This document shows, piece after piece, positions 17,490 through 27,813 of a stretch of 64,000 nt of DNA. Made by a program: the position numbers and the translations under genes. This DNA comes from Pseudogulbenkiania ferrooxidans 2002 (GTDB lineage: Bacteria > Pseudomonadota > Gammaproteobacteria > Burkholderiales > Chromobacteriaceae): contig NZ_ACIS01000001.1 of the NCBI RefSeq assembly GCF_000174355.1, positions 186,001-250,000 on the forward strand, in the 5' to 3' direction. Position 1 is the first letter of the stretch, and every line of letters begins with the position of its first letter. The notes under the pieces were generated by a model. It was given only the letters and a program-made list of their open reading frames with translations, had not been told where the DNA came from and ran no database searches.

Positions 17490-18409
17490 TCAGGCTCCCG
17501 TCCAGGGGCGGCCCAGCGCGCTGCCCTGCGGCCCGGCGGCGGCCAGGTTCGCGGCGATCGCCTGCAGCGCCGGCCAGCGCGGGCCGCACCACGCCGGGGC
17601 GATCAGGGTCGGCGCCTGCGCGGTGGCGGAGATGCGATGATAGACCACCTCGGGCGGGTGTGGCGGATCAGTTCGGCCGCCAGCGCGGCGTAGTGCTGCT
17701 GCGTCAGCGGGGCGATCTCGCCGCGCCGGTACTGCGCCGCCATGCGGCTGCCGCGCACGATCATCAGCGGGTGCAGCTTGAGCCCCTCGACGCCGATGTC
17801 GAGTACCGTGGCCAGGGTCTGGTGCACGTGGGCGTCGTCCTCGCCGGGCAGCCCGGCGATGAGGTGGGTGCAGACCTTGAGCCCGCGCCGGTGCGCCCGC
17901 TGCACCGCGTCGCGGTAGTCGGTGAGGCCGTGGCCGCGGCGGATGCGTTCCTGGGTGGCGTCGTGCGCGGTCTGCAGGCCGAGCTCGAGCCAGATCTCGT
18001 AGCCCTGCTGCTGGTAGTCGGCGAGCAGCTCGAGCGCGCTGTCCGGTACGCAGTCCGGGCGCGTGCCGACGCACAGCCCGACCACGTCGCTCTGCGCCGC
18101 CGCCTCGTCGTACAGCGCCTTGAGCGTGGTCACTTCGGCGTAGGTGCTGGTGTAGGCCTGGAAGTAGGCCAGATAGCGCCGGGCGCGGTCGGTCTTGTGT
18201 TTTTCGCGCGCGATCTGCTCGGCGATGGAAAGGGCGGCGGCGTCGCGGCCAAAGCTTTTGACGTCGCAGAAGGTGCAGCCGCCGCGGTCCAGCGTGCCGT
18301 CGCGGTTGGGGCAGGTGAAGTCGCCGGCCAGCGACAGCTTGTGCACCTTTTCCCCGAAACGGGTCTTGAGGTAGTGGCCGAAGGTATGAAGGTGGCGGGT
18401 CAGATCCAT
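17490..18409 (-). pseudogene. yhcC: YhcC/TIGR01212 radical SAM protein, frameshifted near its C-terminus
   Basis: From 18409 the frame codes for a radical SAM protein with the cluster motif FTCPNRDGT...GGCTFCDV (a C-x11-C-x2-C spacing) and GLQTAHDATQERIRRGH. It is open to 17603. The conserved family ending (H-T-P-P-E-V-V-Y-H-R-I-S-A-T-A) is, however, found in another frame that continues to 17490. Adding one C to the C-run at 17656-17658 would join the two parts into a 306-residue protein, about the normal length. So the gene carries a 1-nt deletion, or the assembly has an error there. The first 250 residues, including the catalytic core, stay intact. The function of YhcC is not established; it is thought to be an RNA- or cofactor-related radical SAM enzyme. 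Confidence 0.75.
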
Positions 18410-18531
18410 GCGCGGCCGGGCTCGTCGGCGGAAAAGCCGGCAGTCTAGCGGCTTTGCCGCGCCGCCGGCCTGAGCCGGATCAAGGATTCCGGGGCGCGGC
18501 GCCGGTCTGGTGCGGGGCGTGCGTCGGGGGG

Positions 18532-18714
18532 CTACAGCCGGTGGAAGCCCGCCAGGTAGAGCCCGACGAAGATCAGCGAGCTGATCAGGAGCGCTTGCGC
18601 CAGAGTCTGGAACAGTTCGCGCAACGTCTCCTTCTGGCGGCGGTTGAGCAGCCAGCGCGCCACGGCGTAGAGCACGGCGCAGAGCACGAAGAACTTGAAC
18701 AGGCGACCGATCAT
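18532..18714 (-). CDS. Small conserved-looking membrane protein (60 aa)
   Basis: 60-aa ORF with two hydrophobic segments (residues 5-22 and 41-56) joined by a charged linker (LLNRRQKETLRELFQ). Function unknown. It is upstream of and divergent to metX, a place where small membrane proteins of unknown role are often found. Codon usage fits the neighbours. No strong ribosome site was seen. Confidence 0.5.
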   Translation of the reverse strand: MIGRLFKFFVLCAVLYAVARWLLNRRQKETLRELFQTLAQALLISSLIFVGLYLAGFHRL

Positions 18715-18781
18715 GGGGGGCCCTGGCGGGAAGGAGAGGCGATTATCCGGCGCCGGTGCTATGCGCACAAGCCGATGCAGA

Positions 18782-18787
18782 TATAAT
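18782..18787 (+). promoter_or_regulatory. Candidate -10 element of metXW
   Basis: A TATAAT hexamer 86 bp upstream of the metX start, with no convincing -35. No SAM riboswitch fold was recognised in this leader. Confidence 0.35.
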
Positions 18788-18873
18788 CGTTCAAAACCGC
18801 GCCGGCCTGGACCGGCCATAACACGTACGCCTTGAAGCCGACAAAACCATATCAAAGAGGCACTGTTTTCACT

Positions 18874-20016
18874 ATGTCCACAACCGAATCGTCGGTCGGT
18901 ATCGTCAGCGCCCAGCAGGCGCTGTTCGACGTGCCGCTCGATCTGGCCTGCGGCAAGACGCTGACGTCGTACCAGCTGATTTTTGAGACCTACGGCGAGC
19001 TGAACGCCGCCAAGAGCAACGCCATCCTGATCTGCCACGCGTTGTCCGGCCACCACCACGCCGCCGGCCGCTACCAGCCGGACGACAAGAGCGCCGGCTG
19101 GTGGGACAGCATGATCGGGCCGGGCAAGCCGATCGACACGCGCCGCTTCTTCGTGGTGGCGCTCAACAACCTGGGCGGCTGCCACGGTTCTACTGGCCCC
19201 TCCAGCATCAACCCGGCCACGCGCCAGCCGTGGGGCTCGGCCTTCCCGGTGGTGACGGTGCCGGACTGGGTGACGGCGCAGGCGCGGTTGGCCGACCGGC
19301 TCGGCATCGACCGCTGGGCGGCGATCATCGGCGGCTCGCTCGGCGGCATGCAGGCGCTGCAGTGGAGCATCGACTACCCCGACCGCGTCGCCAACGCCAT
19401 CGTCATCGCCTCGGCGCCCAAGTTGTCGGCGCAGAACATCGCCTTCAACGACGTGGCGCGCCAGGCCATCCTCACCGACCCGGACTTCCACGGCGGCGAC
19501 TTCTACCAGCAGGATGCCATCCCGCGTCGCGGCCTGCGCCTGGCGCGCATGCTGGGCCACATCACCTATCTGTCGGACGACGGCATGGGCGAGAAATTCG
19601 GCCGCATGCTGCGCTCCGGCGAGTACAAGTTCGGCTACGACGTGGAGTTCGAGATCGAGTCCTACCTGCGCTACCAGGGCGACAAGTTCTCCGACTACTT
19701 CGACGCCAACACCTACCTCTTGATGACCAAGGCGCTGGACTACTTCGATCCGGCCAAGGACCACGGCGGCGACCTGGTGGCGGCGCTGAAGAAGGCGACC
19801 GCCAACTTCCTGGTGGCGAGCTTCACTTCCGACTGGCGCTTCTCGCCCTTGCGCTCGCGCGAGCTGGTGCAGGGCCTGATCGCCGCCGACAAGCGCGTGG
19901 CCTACGGCGAGATCGAATCCGCCCACGGCCACGACGCCTTCCTGATGACCGACCAACCCTACGTGGACCTGATGCGTGCCTACCTCGACCGTGTAGCCAA
20001 GGAGGTGGCGGCATGA
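18874..20016 (+). CDS. metX: Homoserine O-acyltransferase MetX
   Basis: 380-aa alpha/beta hydrolase that activates homoserine by O-acylation (acetyl- or succinyl-CoA), the first committed step to methionine. The nucleophile serine sits in [10 protein letters not shown] (about residue 155), oxyanion and substrate residues in [14 protein letters not shown], and the catalytic His in [10 protein letters not shown] near the end. Which acyl donor is used cannot be told here; betaproteobacterial enzymes with MetW are often succinyltransferases. The ATG at 18874 opens the conserved N-terminus. It overlaps metW by 4 bp (ATGA). Confidence 0.94.
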   Translation: MSTTESSVGIVSAQQALFDVPLDLACGKTLTSYQLIFETYGELNAAKSNAILICHALSGHHHAAGRYQPDDKSAGWWDSMIGPGKPIDTRRFFVVALNNLGGCHGSTGPSSINPATRQPWGSAFPVVTVPDWVTAQARLADRLGIDRWAAIIGGSLGGMQALQWSIDYPDRVANAIVIASAPKLSAQNIAFNDVARQAILTDPDFHGGDFYQQDAIPRRGLRLARMLGHITYLSDDGMGEKFGRMLRSGEYKFGYDVEFEIESYLRYQGDKFSDYFDANTYLLMTKALDYFDPAKDHGGDLVAALKKATANFLVASFTSDWRFSPLRSRELVQGLIAADKRVAYGEIESAHGHDAFLMTDQPYVDLMRAYLDRVAKEVAA

Positions 20017-20618
20017 GCCAGCACTCCGCTACGACCTTGCGCCCCGATCTGCGACTGATCGCCGACTGGATTCCCGCGCGTGCCCGCGTGCTCGACCTGG
20101 GCTGCGGCGACGGCGCCCTATTGGCCCACCTGCAGAGCCACAAGCAGGTGGTCGGCTACGGCGTGGAGATCGACGTCGGCAACATTGCGCGCTGCGTCAC
20201 CGCCGGCGTCAACGCGGTGCAGGGCGACCTGGAGGCGGGGCTGGCGGATTTCCACGACGGCAGCTTCGACCACGTCATCCTGTCGCAGACCATCCAGGCG
20301 ATGCAGCACACCGAGGAAATCCTGCTGGAGATGCTGCGCGTCGGGCGCGAGGCCATCGTCACCTTCCCCAACTTCGGCTTTTGGGAAAACCGCTGGCAGA
20401 TCCTGCAGGGGCACATGCCGGTGTCGGAAACCATCCCTTACCAGTGGTACGACACCCCCAACATCCACTGGTGCATGCTGGGCGACTTCGAGGCGCTGTG
20501 CGCCAAGAACGGCATCGGCGTGCTGGAGCGGGTGGTGATGAACGAGGGGCGGCGCATCCGCTTCCTGCCCAACCTGCGCGGCAGCCTGGCGTTCTACCGC
20601 GTGGCGCGCCACGCTTGA
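20013..20618 (+). CDS. metW: Methionine biosynthesis protein MetW
   Basis: 201-aa SAM-methyltransferase-like protein. The SAM-binding loop [15 protein letters not shown] lies at residues 27-41. The family-specific block [17 protein letters not shown] follows at about residues 125-141. MetW pairs with MetX in Proteobacteria and is needed for full homoserine acyltransferase activity. It overlaps metX by 4 bp with GGAGG upstream, and a terminator follows it. Confidence 0.94.
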   Translation: MSQHSATTLRPDLRLIADWIPARARVLDLGCGDGALLAHLQSHKQVVGYGVEIDVGNIARCVTAGVNAVQGDLEAGLADFHDGSFDHVILSQTIQAMQHTEEILLEMLRVGREAIVTFPNFGFWENRWQILQGHMPVSETIPYQWYDTPNIHWCMLGDFEALCAKNGIGVLERVVMNEGRRIRFLPNLRGSLAFYRVARHA

Positions 20619-20623
20619 CGCGC

Positions 20624-20650
20624 GGGGCGGCTCGGGCCGCCCCGTTGTTT
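20624..20650 (+). terminator. Terminator of metXW
   Basis: GGGGCGGC-TCGG-GCCGCCCC followed by GTTGTTT, right after metW. Confidence 0.75.
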
Positions 20651-20698
20651 CGCGGACCCCGCGCCCGAACCACGCCATGGGCACGGGGTCTAGCCTCT

Positions 20699-20710
20699 TT
20701 CGGCCAACCT
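20699..20710 (-). repeat. Signal word copy 4 (AGGTTGGCCGAA)
   Basis: Exact 12-mer on the minus strand, intergenic, ending 9 bp before the ampG start, where a ribosome site would be expected. Confidence 0.7.
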
Positions 20711-20719
20711 TTGCCCCCT

Positions 20720-21985
20720 ATGACTGAATCCGCGATTTCCTGGCGCCGCGTGATCTTCTCGCGCACCATGCTCACCTGCGTGTTCACCGGCTTCGCCTCC
20801 GGCCTGCCGCTCTACACGCTGATCAACCTGCTGCCGGCCTGGCTCAGGAGCGAAGGGGTGGACCTCAAGGCGATCGGCCTGTTCGCGCTGATCCAGCTGC
20901 CGTTCACCTGGAAGTTCGTCTGGTCGCCGCTGATGGACCGCTACGCACCGCCGCTGTTCGGGCGCCGGCGCGGCTGGATGCTGCTCACCCAGCTCGCGCT
21001 GATCGCCACCATGGCGGGGTTCGGGGCGTTCACGCCGAAGCAGGAGCTGTGGGCCATCGCCGCGCTGGCGCTGGCGGTGGCGTTCTGCTCGGCGAGCCAG
21101 GACATCGTGCTCGACGCCTTCCGCCGCGAAATCCTGAGCAATCAGGAGCTGGGGCTCGGCAACACCATCCACATCAACGCCTACCGCCTGGCGAGCCTGA
21201 TCCCCGGCTCGCTGTCGCTGATCCTGGCCGATCACCTGCCGTGGGGCACGGTGTTCTGGATCACCGCACTGTTCATGCTGCCGGGGGTGGCGATGACGCT
21301 CGCGGTGAGCGAACCGAAACTGGCCGCGGCGGCGCCGAAGACGCTGCGCGAGGCGGTGGTCGAGCCGTTCCACGAATTCCTCACCCGCAGCGGCCTCAAG
21401 GGCGCCGCGCTGGTGCTGGGCTTCATCTTTCTCTACAAGCTGGGCGACAGCATGGCCACCGCGCTGGCCACGCCGTTCTACCTCGACATGGGCTTCACCA
21501 AGTCGGAGATCGGGCTGGTGGCCAAACACGCCGGGCTGTGGCCGGCGGTGATCGGCGGCCTGCTGGGCGGGGTGTGGATGATCAAGCTCGGCATCAACCG
21601 CGCGCTGTGGGCGTTCGGCGTGGTGCAGGTGGTGTCGATCCTGGGGTTCGCCTGGCTCGCCGGGCAGGGGCCGTTCACCAGTATCGGCGCGGCGGAGCTG
21701 TCGCGCCTGGCGTTGGTGATCGGCTTCGAGGCGCTCGGCGTCGGTCTCGGCACCGCCGCCTTCGTCGCCTACATCGCGCGCACCACGCACCCGGCCTACA
21801 CCGCCACCCAGTTCGCGCTGTTCACCAGCCTGGCGGCGGTGCCGCGCACCGTGGCCAACGCCGCCACCGGCTACCTGGTCGAGGCCATCGGCTGGGCGCC
21901 GTTCTTCCTGCTGTGCACGCTGCTGGCGCTGCCGGGTATGGCGCTGCTGGCAAAGGTCGCGCCGTGGGGGCGGGACGACGGCTGA
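20720..21985 (+). CDS. ampG: AmpG-type muropeptide MFS permease
   Basis: 421-aa inner-membrane transporter of the AmpG family, with about 12 TM helices. Signatures: FTGFASGLPLYTLINLLPAW in TM1, the WKFVWSPLMDRY loop and SASQDIVLDAFRREIL in TM4. It imports GlcNAc-1,6-anhydroMurNAc peptides for cell wall recycling; in many species this affects AmpC beta-lactamase induction. The ATG at 20720 gives the family N-terminus. No Shine-Dalgarno is visible, because the upstream bases are a copy of the signal word. Confidence 0.92.
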   Translation: MTESAISWRRVIFSRTMLTCVFTGFASGLPLYTLINLLPAWLRSEGVDLKAIGLFALIQLPFTWKFVWSPLMDRYAPPLFGRRRGWMLLTQLALIATMAGFGAFTPKQELWAIAALALAVAFCSASQDIVLDAFRREILSNQELGLGNTIHINAYRLASLIPGSLSLILADHLPWGTVFWITALFMLPGVAMTLAVSEPKLAAAAPKTLREAVVEPFHEFLTRSGLKGAALVLGFIFLYKLGDSMATALATPFYLDMGFTKSEIGLVAKHAGLWPAVIGGLLGGVWMIKLGINRALWAFGVVQVVSILGFAWLAGQGPFTSIGAAELSRLALVIGFEALGVGLGTAAFVAYIARTTHPAYTATQFALFTSLAAVPRTVANAATGYLVEAIGWAPFFLLCTLLALPGMALLAKVAPWGRDDG

Positions 21986-22428
21986 GAGCCACTTCACAAG
22001 CGTTCTCTATGCCGGTTATCGATCTGGATATTTGTGTCCGCTAGCGGTGGACGATGTGTAGGCAAGGGGGCTGTGTCGCCAGCTCCCTTGCAACCCCAGG
22101 CGACCCCGACGGCCCGTGAATTCCTGCCTGGCCTGGGTGGGGCAAGGCGCCGCCGAACGCCATGCGTGCAAATCCATCGCTGGGCCAATCGGAGATTGGC
22201 ACGCGGAGATTTGCTCAGCGGACCATTTGCTAACGTCACATCGCTCAAACAAGCGGCGGCTTAAAACCTCGCTCTACCCTGCCCAAGCGGCACGGGCCAA
22301 CGGGGAGTGGGGCGAGCACGTAGGATGGGTGGAGCGCAGCGCAACCCATCTCCGATGTGATCCGGCCCGGGCGGCGCAATATGGCGTGGCGGCGCGCAGG
22401 CCATGCCCTTGCCGCCGCTCTGGCCCTG
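21986..22428. other. 443-bp gene-free stretch with a palindromic repeat
   Basis: No credible gene: the open frames are short, overlap on both strands and lack ribosome sites. The segment at 22321-22351 is a known widespread bacterial palindromic repeat type. The rest is mixed in composition and may be the remains of a lost gene. Confidence 0.4.
22321..22351. repeat. Intergenic palindrome TAGGATGGGT...ACCCATC
   Basis: GGATGGGTGGAGCG...CGCAACCCATC: the arms GATGGGT and ACCCATC are inverted around GGAGCGCAGCGCA. Such WGGGTNGAGCGNAGCG palindromes are dispersed in many proteobacterial genomes; here one copy is seen. Confidence 0.55.
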
Positions 22429-23278
<850 letters not shown>

Positions 23279-23375
23279 CTGAGTGCAATTCAGCCGGCTT
23301 GCCGCGCCGCGCCCTGCGGAATTTTCCGTCGTTCAACGCACTCTTTAGTCCCTTTGCCGAAATTCTGATCCATTC

Positions 23376-24587
23376 ATGTGTCTTGCCAATCGAATTGAAC
23401 CCTACCGCGGCTTCGCCCGTTTTCTCGCCCGCCGGGTCGGCACGCACCGCGTGCTGCAGGTGGCCGGCAGCCTGACCTTCACCACCTTGCTGGCGCTGGT
23501 GCCGCTGTTGACCATCGTGCTGACGGTGGTGGCGGCGTTCCCGGTGTTTGCCGACTACAGCGCACGCTTCAAGCTGATGCTGCTGTCGACGCTGGTGCCG
23601 GAGTTCGCGGGCAAGGTGATCACCGTCTACATGCGCCAGTTCGCCGACAACGCCGAGAAGCTGACCGCCGCCGGCATCGTCATGCTGGGGCTGACCTCGC
23701 TGATGCTGATGTCCACCATCGAGCGCACCTTCAACGCCATCTGGAGCGTGCGCCGCAGCCGTCCCTGGCTGCAGCAGGGCATGGTGTACTGGAGCGTGCT
23801 GACGCTGGGGCCGATCGCCTTCGGCGGCGGCCTGATCGGCTGGCACTGGCTGCTCAAGGCGACCCATTTCGAGCGCTACTCGCGCCTGCTGGACGAGCTG
23901 CTGCAGCGCGGGGGCAGTATCTTCCTGACCACGGTGGTGCTATCGCTGCTGTACCGCGTGGTGCCGAACCGTTTCGTGCCCTACCGTCACGCGCTGTGGG
24001 GGGCGCTCGCCACCGCGCTGTTGCTGGAGGTGACCAAGGCGGTGTTCGGCTTCTACATCGGCGAGGTGGCGTCGTACAAGCTGGTGTACGGCGCCTTCGC
24101 CAGCATCCCGATCCTGCTGCTGTGGGTGTACTGCCTGTGGCTGGTGGTGCTGACCGGTGCGGTGTTCACCGCCTCGCTGTCGTACTGGGAGGGACAGGCG
24201 TGGCGCCGCCGCTTCGAGCCGCGGCGCCGCTTCCTCGACGCGCTGGAGGTGCTGCTGCTGCTCGACACCGCGCAGCGCCAGGGCGTGGCGCTGACGCCGA
24301 TGGAGCTGCGGCGCGAGGTGCAGGTGGGCTACGACGAACTCGGGCTGGTGCTCGACAAGCTGGCGCAGCTGGGTTACGCCCAGCGCGGCCAGCGCGACGG
24401 CTGGGTGCTGATGCGCAAGCTCGAGACGATCCCGCTCGCGGAGCTGTTCCAGCTCTTCGTCTACCGTTCCGACGTCGGCTACGACGACGACATCGGCCAG
24501 GGGCTCGACACCCTGCTGGCGCCGGCGCTGGAGCGGCTCGATCAGGAGACGCTGGCCGACTTCGCGCGCCGCGTCGGGCGGAAATAG
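23376..24587 (+). CDS. yihY: YihY/BrkB-family inner-membrane protein
   Basis: 403-aa protein. Six TM helices fill the first 280 residues (family signatures AGSLTFTTLLALVPLLTIV and LLLWVYCLWLVVLTGAV). A cytoplasmic C-terminal domain of about 120 residues follows that looks like a winged-helix fold. The family was once called ribonuclease BN in error and its real role is unknown; an envelope or transport role is suspected. The gene overlaps the convergent DUF3025 gene by 46 bp. Start chosen by family length. Confidence 0.88.
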   Translation: MCLANRIEPYRGFARFLARRVGTHRVLQVAGSLTFTTLLALVPLLTIVLTVVAAFPVFADYSARFKLMLLSTLVPEFAGKVITVYMRQFADNAEKLTAAGIVMLGLTSLMLMSTIERTFNAIWSVRRSRPWLQQGMVYWSVLTLGPIAFGGGLIGWHWLLKATHFERYSRLLDELLQRGGSIFLTTVVLSLLYRVVPNRFVPYRHALWGALATALLLEVTKAVFGFYIGEVASYKLVYGAFASIPILLLWVYCLWLVVLTGAVFTASLSYWEGQAWRRRFEPRRRFLDALEVLLLLDTAQRQGVALTPMELRREVQVGYDELGLVLDKLAQLGYAQRGQRDGWVLMRKLETIPLAELFQLFVYRSDVGYDDDIGQGLDTLLAPALERLDQETLADFARRVGRK

Positions 24588-25348
24588 TCGGTGTTGGCGT
24601 AGAACGCCGGATCCTCGTTGTCCGGCCACCAGCCGGGAATCCCCAGCAGCGGCAGCGGCCACAGTTCGCGCGGCCGCGCCAGCCAGCCGTCGTCGGCCAG
24701 CGCTTCGGCCAAGCGGTGATCGAGCTGGGCCAGTTGCCGGGCGTAGGGTTGGCCGAAGAACGCGTCATCCACCGCCAGCAGCAGCGCCTTGCCGCACCAG
24801 CCCAGGTGCGGTTCGAGGCCGGTCTCGAACAGCGCGTGGCCGAGCGTGAAGACGCCAATGCGCCGCCCCCAGTCGTGCCTTCTTGCCACGAACAGCTCGT
24901 GCCAGCGCATGTCGTCCAGCGCCGTGGTCAGCGCCGGGTCGGCGCTGGCGACGACCACACCGCATTCGTCCAGCAGCGTGGCGGCGTCGCGCAGCGGGCC
25001 GCGCCGCACCTCGCCGCGGGCGATGGCGCGGGCGTGGCGCGCGTTCAGCGCCGCCTTGCTGCGCGGCCACGCCAGCCAGGCCAGCGCGTTGAACCAGTCG
25101 TGCCAGTTGCCGTGGCGGGTCGGCACCTCGCCGCTCTGCGCGATGTGCAGTTCGTAATAGTCCTGCGGCTCCAGGTCGCAGACGAAGCGCAGGTAGTTCG
25201 GTACCGCGCAGCCGGCGGCGCGGGCGCGCTCCAGCAGGCGGTCGTAGTCGGCCTGGTTCGGCCAGTCGTCGCCGTCGGCGAGCGGGGCGAAGGCGCGCAG
25301 CGGGGCGTACAGCGGATGAGGGAAGTAAGTCGAGTGCCAGCGGGTCAC
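24542..25348 (-). CDS. DUF3025 family protein
   Basis: 268-aa soluble protein of unknown function. Visible family features are the aromatic block HGNWHDWFNALAWLAWPRSK near residues 78-97, the mid-region DECGVVVAS and the closing GIPGWWPDNEDPAFYAN. Proteins of this family are common single genes in beta- and gammaproteobacteria. It overlaps the convergent yihY end by 46 bp and is 30 bp from the downstream-read GGDEF gene. It contains an 11-of-12 match to the signal word (24747-24757). Confidence 0.85.
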   Translation of the reverse strand: MTRWHSTYFPHPLYAPLRAFAPLADGDDWPNQADYDRLLERARAAGCAVPNYLRFVCDLEPQDYYELHIAQSGEVPTRHGNWHDWFNALAWLAWPRSKAALNARHARAIARGEVRRGPLRDAATLLDECGVVVASADPALTTALDDMRWHELFVARRHDWGRRIGVFTLGHALFETGLEPHLGWCGKALLLAVDDAFFGQPYARQLAQLDHRLAEALADDGWLARPRELWPLPLLGIPGWWPDNEDPAFYANTDYFRPTRRAKSASVS

Positions 25349-25378
25349 GATGGGGCGCGATCAAGCAAAGGCGCCATT

Positions 25379-27592
25379 CTACCCCGCCAGCGGCAGCGAC
25401 GGCGGGTCGCCGTCGTAACGGATGCGGTTGCGCCCCAGCGTCTTGGCCTGGTAGAGCAGGGTGTCGGCGCGGCTGAGCGGGCCGTCGATGTCCTTGTCGT
25501 CGGGGAACACCGAGGAGATGCCGATGCTCACCGTGTAATGCACCGCGACGCCGCAGGCCATCACCACGCTGCCGTCGACCTCGGCGCGCAGGCGCTCGGC
25601 CAGGATGCCGGCCTCGGCCAGCGTGGTGAACGGCAGCAGCACGCCGAACTCCTCGCCGCCGAGCCGGCCGACGATGTCGGCATGGCGGAAGGTGTTGCCG
25701 CACAGCGTGGCGAAGTGCTGCAGCACCTGGTCGCCGGTGGCGTGGCCATGCTGGTCGTTGATGCCCTTGAAGTGGTCGAGGTCCATCATCATGATCGACA
25801 GGTCGTGGCCGTAGCGCTTGCTGCGCAGCACCTCGGCCTCGCCCACCTCCATGAAGGAGCGGCGGTTGAGCAGCCCGGTCAGGCCGTCGCGCGTGGCGAG
25901 GAAATACAGCTGCTTCTCGTGGCGGTCGCGCTCCAGCGCGATCGACGCCAGGTGCGTGCAGCGGTCGGTCAGGCGCAGCTCGGCCTTGCCGGGGTTGCGC
26001 GGGGTCGGATAGTAGATGGCGAAGGCGCCCAGCATCTCGCGGCTGCTGGAGTAGATCGGTGTCGACCAGCACGAGCGCAGCCCGTGCGGCAGCGCCAGAT
26101 AGCGATAGTTTTCCCAGCGCGGATCGTGGGCGATGTCGCTCACCACCACGCGCTCGCCGGAGAACACCGCGCTCCCGCAGGAACCGGTCTCGGGGCCGAT
26201 GGCCAGGCCGTGCAGGAAACCGCTGAAGCTGGCCGGCAACGACGGCCCGGCCGCCAGGTTGAGCTCGGTCTTCTGCTCGTTGAGCAGCATGATCGAGCAC
26301 ACCGCCTGCGGCCGCTGCGCCTCCACCAGCCGGCACAGCCGGGTCAGGATGTCGTTCAGCGGCTGGTTGTTGGCGATCATCTCCATCACCGCGTTCTCGT
26401 CGGCCAGCAGGCGCGAGCCTAGGCGCAACTCGGTGATCTCGCGCCCGATCGCTAGGATCGACACCAGTTCGCCGTGCGCCCCCAGCTCCGGAATCAGGTG
26501 GATGCTGAAGGTCGCCGCCTTGCCGAAGACGTCGAGCTCCACCTCGAGATGGCGTGCCTCGTGCCGCGCCAGCACCGCCCGGAAAGCCGGCTCCAGGGTG
26601 TCCAGCGCGCCCTGTGGCCAGCCCTGCTGGCGCAGCGTCTTGCCCAGATGCTCGTGGCGCGGCAGCGGCAGGTAACGGGTGATGCTGCGGTTGATGAACT
26701 GGCAGCACAGGTTCAGGTCATAGCGGGCGATCACGTCGTCGGCGTTTTCCACCAGGGTGCGAAACACCTGCTCGCGCCGCAGCAACTCGCTTTCGGCGTG
26801 CTTGCGCGAGGTGATCGATTGGCACAGGCCGACGATGGCGCTGATTCGGCCGTCCTCGTGGCGCAACTGGGTGCGCTGCTCCAGCCATTCCCAATGGCCG
26901 TGACCGTGGCGGAAGCGGAACTCGAGGTAGGCCGAGCCGGTGGCGAGCCGCTCCGGGTGCTCCAACATGGTGCGCAGGGCGTCGCGGTCGTCCGGGTGCA
27001 CCCGTTCCAGCCAGTGGTCGAAACCGATATCGACCCAGCCCGGCGGCAACCCCAGCACGTTATCCGCCGCCAGTACCCGGCCGTAGACGCGGCGTGGCGC
27101 CAGGCGGTACTCGAACAGCGCCAGGCGCGAATCTTGCAAGGCCTCCCGCCACAACTGCTGGCCACGCTCGTCGTCGTCCTCTTGGCTGATGTCGTGCAGC
27201 AGCAGCCAGCTGAGGCCGGCGTCCTGGCCATCGAGGTCGGCAAGGCGCTTTTCCAGCCGCAACGACAGGGGGGCGGCCGCCGGGCGGTTCAGCTCGCAGC
27301 GCCGGGTTTCGCCCCCGCCACCTTGCTCCGCCAGCCAGCTCCGGGCCTCGCTTGGCAGCGCCAGGTCGTCGAGGTGGGCGAGCGGGGCGCCCAGCAAGCG
27401 CCGCGCCGCCGTGTTGGCCTGCAGGATGCGGCCGTCCGCGTGCAGCAGCAGGCAGGGCGCAGCCATCTCCGCGCAGGCCTGCAGCCGGCGTTGGCGTTCA
27501 CGGTGGCGGCGCTGCAGCGTCGTGACGGCACTACCCAGTGCCATGCCCGCCAGCATGGCCAGTAGCGCCAGCAGCCAGCCCGATGACGGCAT
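25379..27592 (-). CDS. PAS/GAF-containing diguanylate cyclase
   Basis: 737-aa signalling protein. A short N-terminal hydrophobic helix (residues 5-24) anchors it. It is followed by three PAS-like domains (about 40-120, 150-265 and 275-390), a GAF domain (about 410-560) and a C-terminal GGDEF domain (about 570-735). The active site is GGEEF (near residue 644), so cyclic di-GMP synthesis is likely. An inhibitory I-site RHAD lies five residues upstream of it. No EAL domain. Ligand unknown; the GAF resembles those of sensor diguanylate cyclases. Single gene on the minus strand, upstream of divergent cysG. Confidence 0.9.
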   Translation of the reverse strand: MPSSGWLLALLAMLAGMALGSAVTTLQRRHRERQRRLQACAEMAAPCLLLHADGRILQANTAARRLLGAPLAHLDDLALPSEARSWLAEQGGGGETRRCELNRPAAAPLSLRLEKRLADLDGQDAGLSWLLLHDISQEDDDERGQQLWREALQDSRLALFEYRLAPRRVYGRVLAADNVLGLPPGWVDIGFDHWLERVHPDDRDALRTMLEHPERLATGSAYLEFRFRHGHGHWEWLEQRTQLRHEDGRISAIVGLCQSITSRKHAESELLRREQVFRTLVENADDVIARYDLNLCCQFINRSITRYLPLPRHEHLGKTLRQQGWPQGALDTLEPAFRAVLARHEARHLEVELDVFGKAATFSIHLIPELGAHGELVSILAIGREITELRLGSRLLADENAVMEMIANNQPLNDILTRLCRLVEAQRPQAVCSIMLLNEQKTELNLAAGPSLPASFSGFLHGLAIGPETGSCGSAVFSGERVVVSDIAHDPRWENYRYLALPHGLRSCWSTPIYSSSREMLGAFAIYYPTPRNPGKAELRLTDRCTHLASIALERDRHEKQLYFLATRDGLTGLLNRRSFMEVGEAEVLRSKRYGHDLSIMMMDLDHFKGINDQHGHATGDQVLQHFATLCGNTFRHADIVGRLGGEEFGVLLPFTTLAEAGILAERLRAEVDGSVVMACGVAVHYTVSIGISSVFPDDKDIDGPLSRADTLLYQAKTLGRNRIRYDGDPPSLPLAG

Positions 27593-27813
27593 CAGCGGCG
27601 ACCTCTGATCAACCCGAAGGGACGGGCTGCCACTGGAAAAGGCAGAAATACGGTCGTGCAGCGTGGGAAAATCGGTGTCAAGCGGGCCTCTGCGTGGCGG
27701 TCAGTCTCTTCCAGTATCATAGGACGTCCTGTGTTGCTCCGGATGAGTTCCACGGGTCGTCGTTTTTTTACAACATTTGCAGTATGCTTGGGGCATTGAT
27801 GGGAGCCGCCTGA

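Noticed and set aside
18715-18873. SAM-type riboswitch before metX
   Set aside because: Looked for because the gene is for methionine synthesis; no convincing fold or conserved core could be drawn.
23626-23867. Small minus-strand frames in yihY
   Set aside because: Shadow frames inside a well-supported membrane protein gene.
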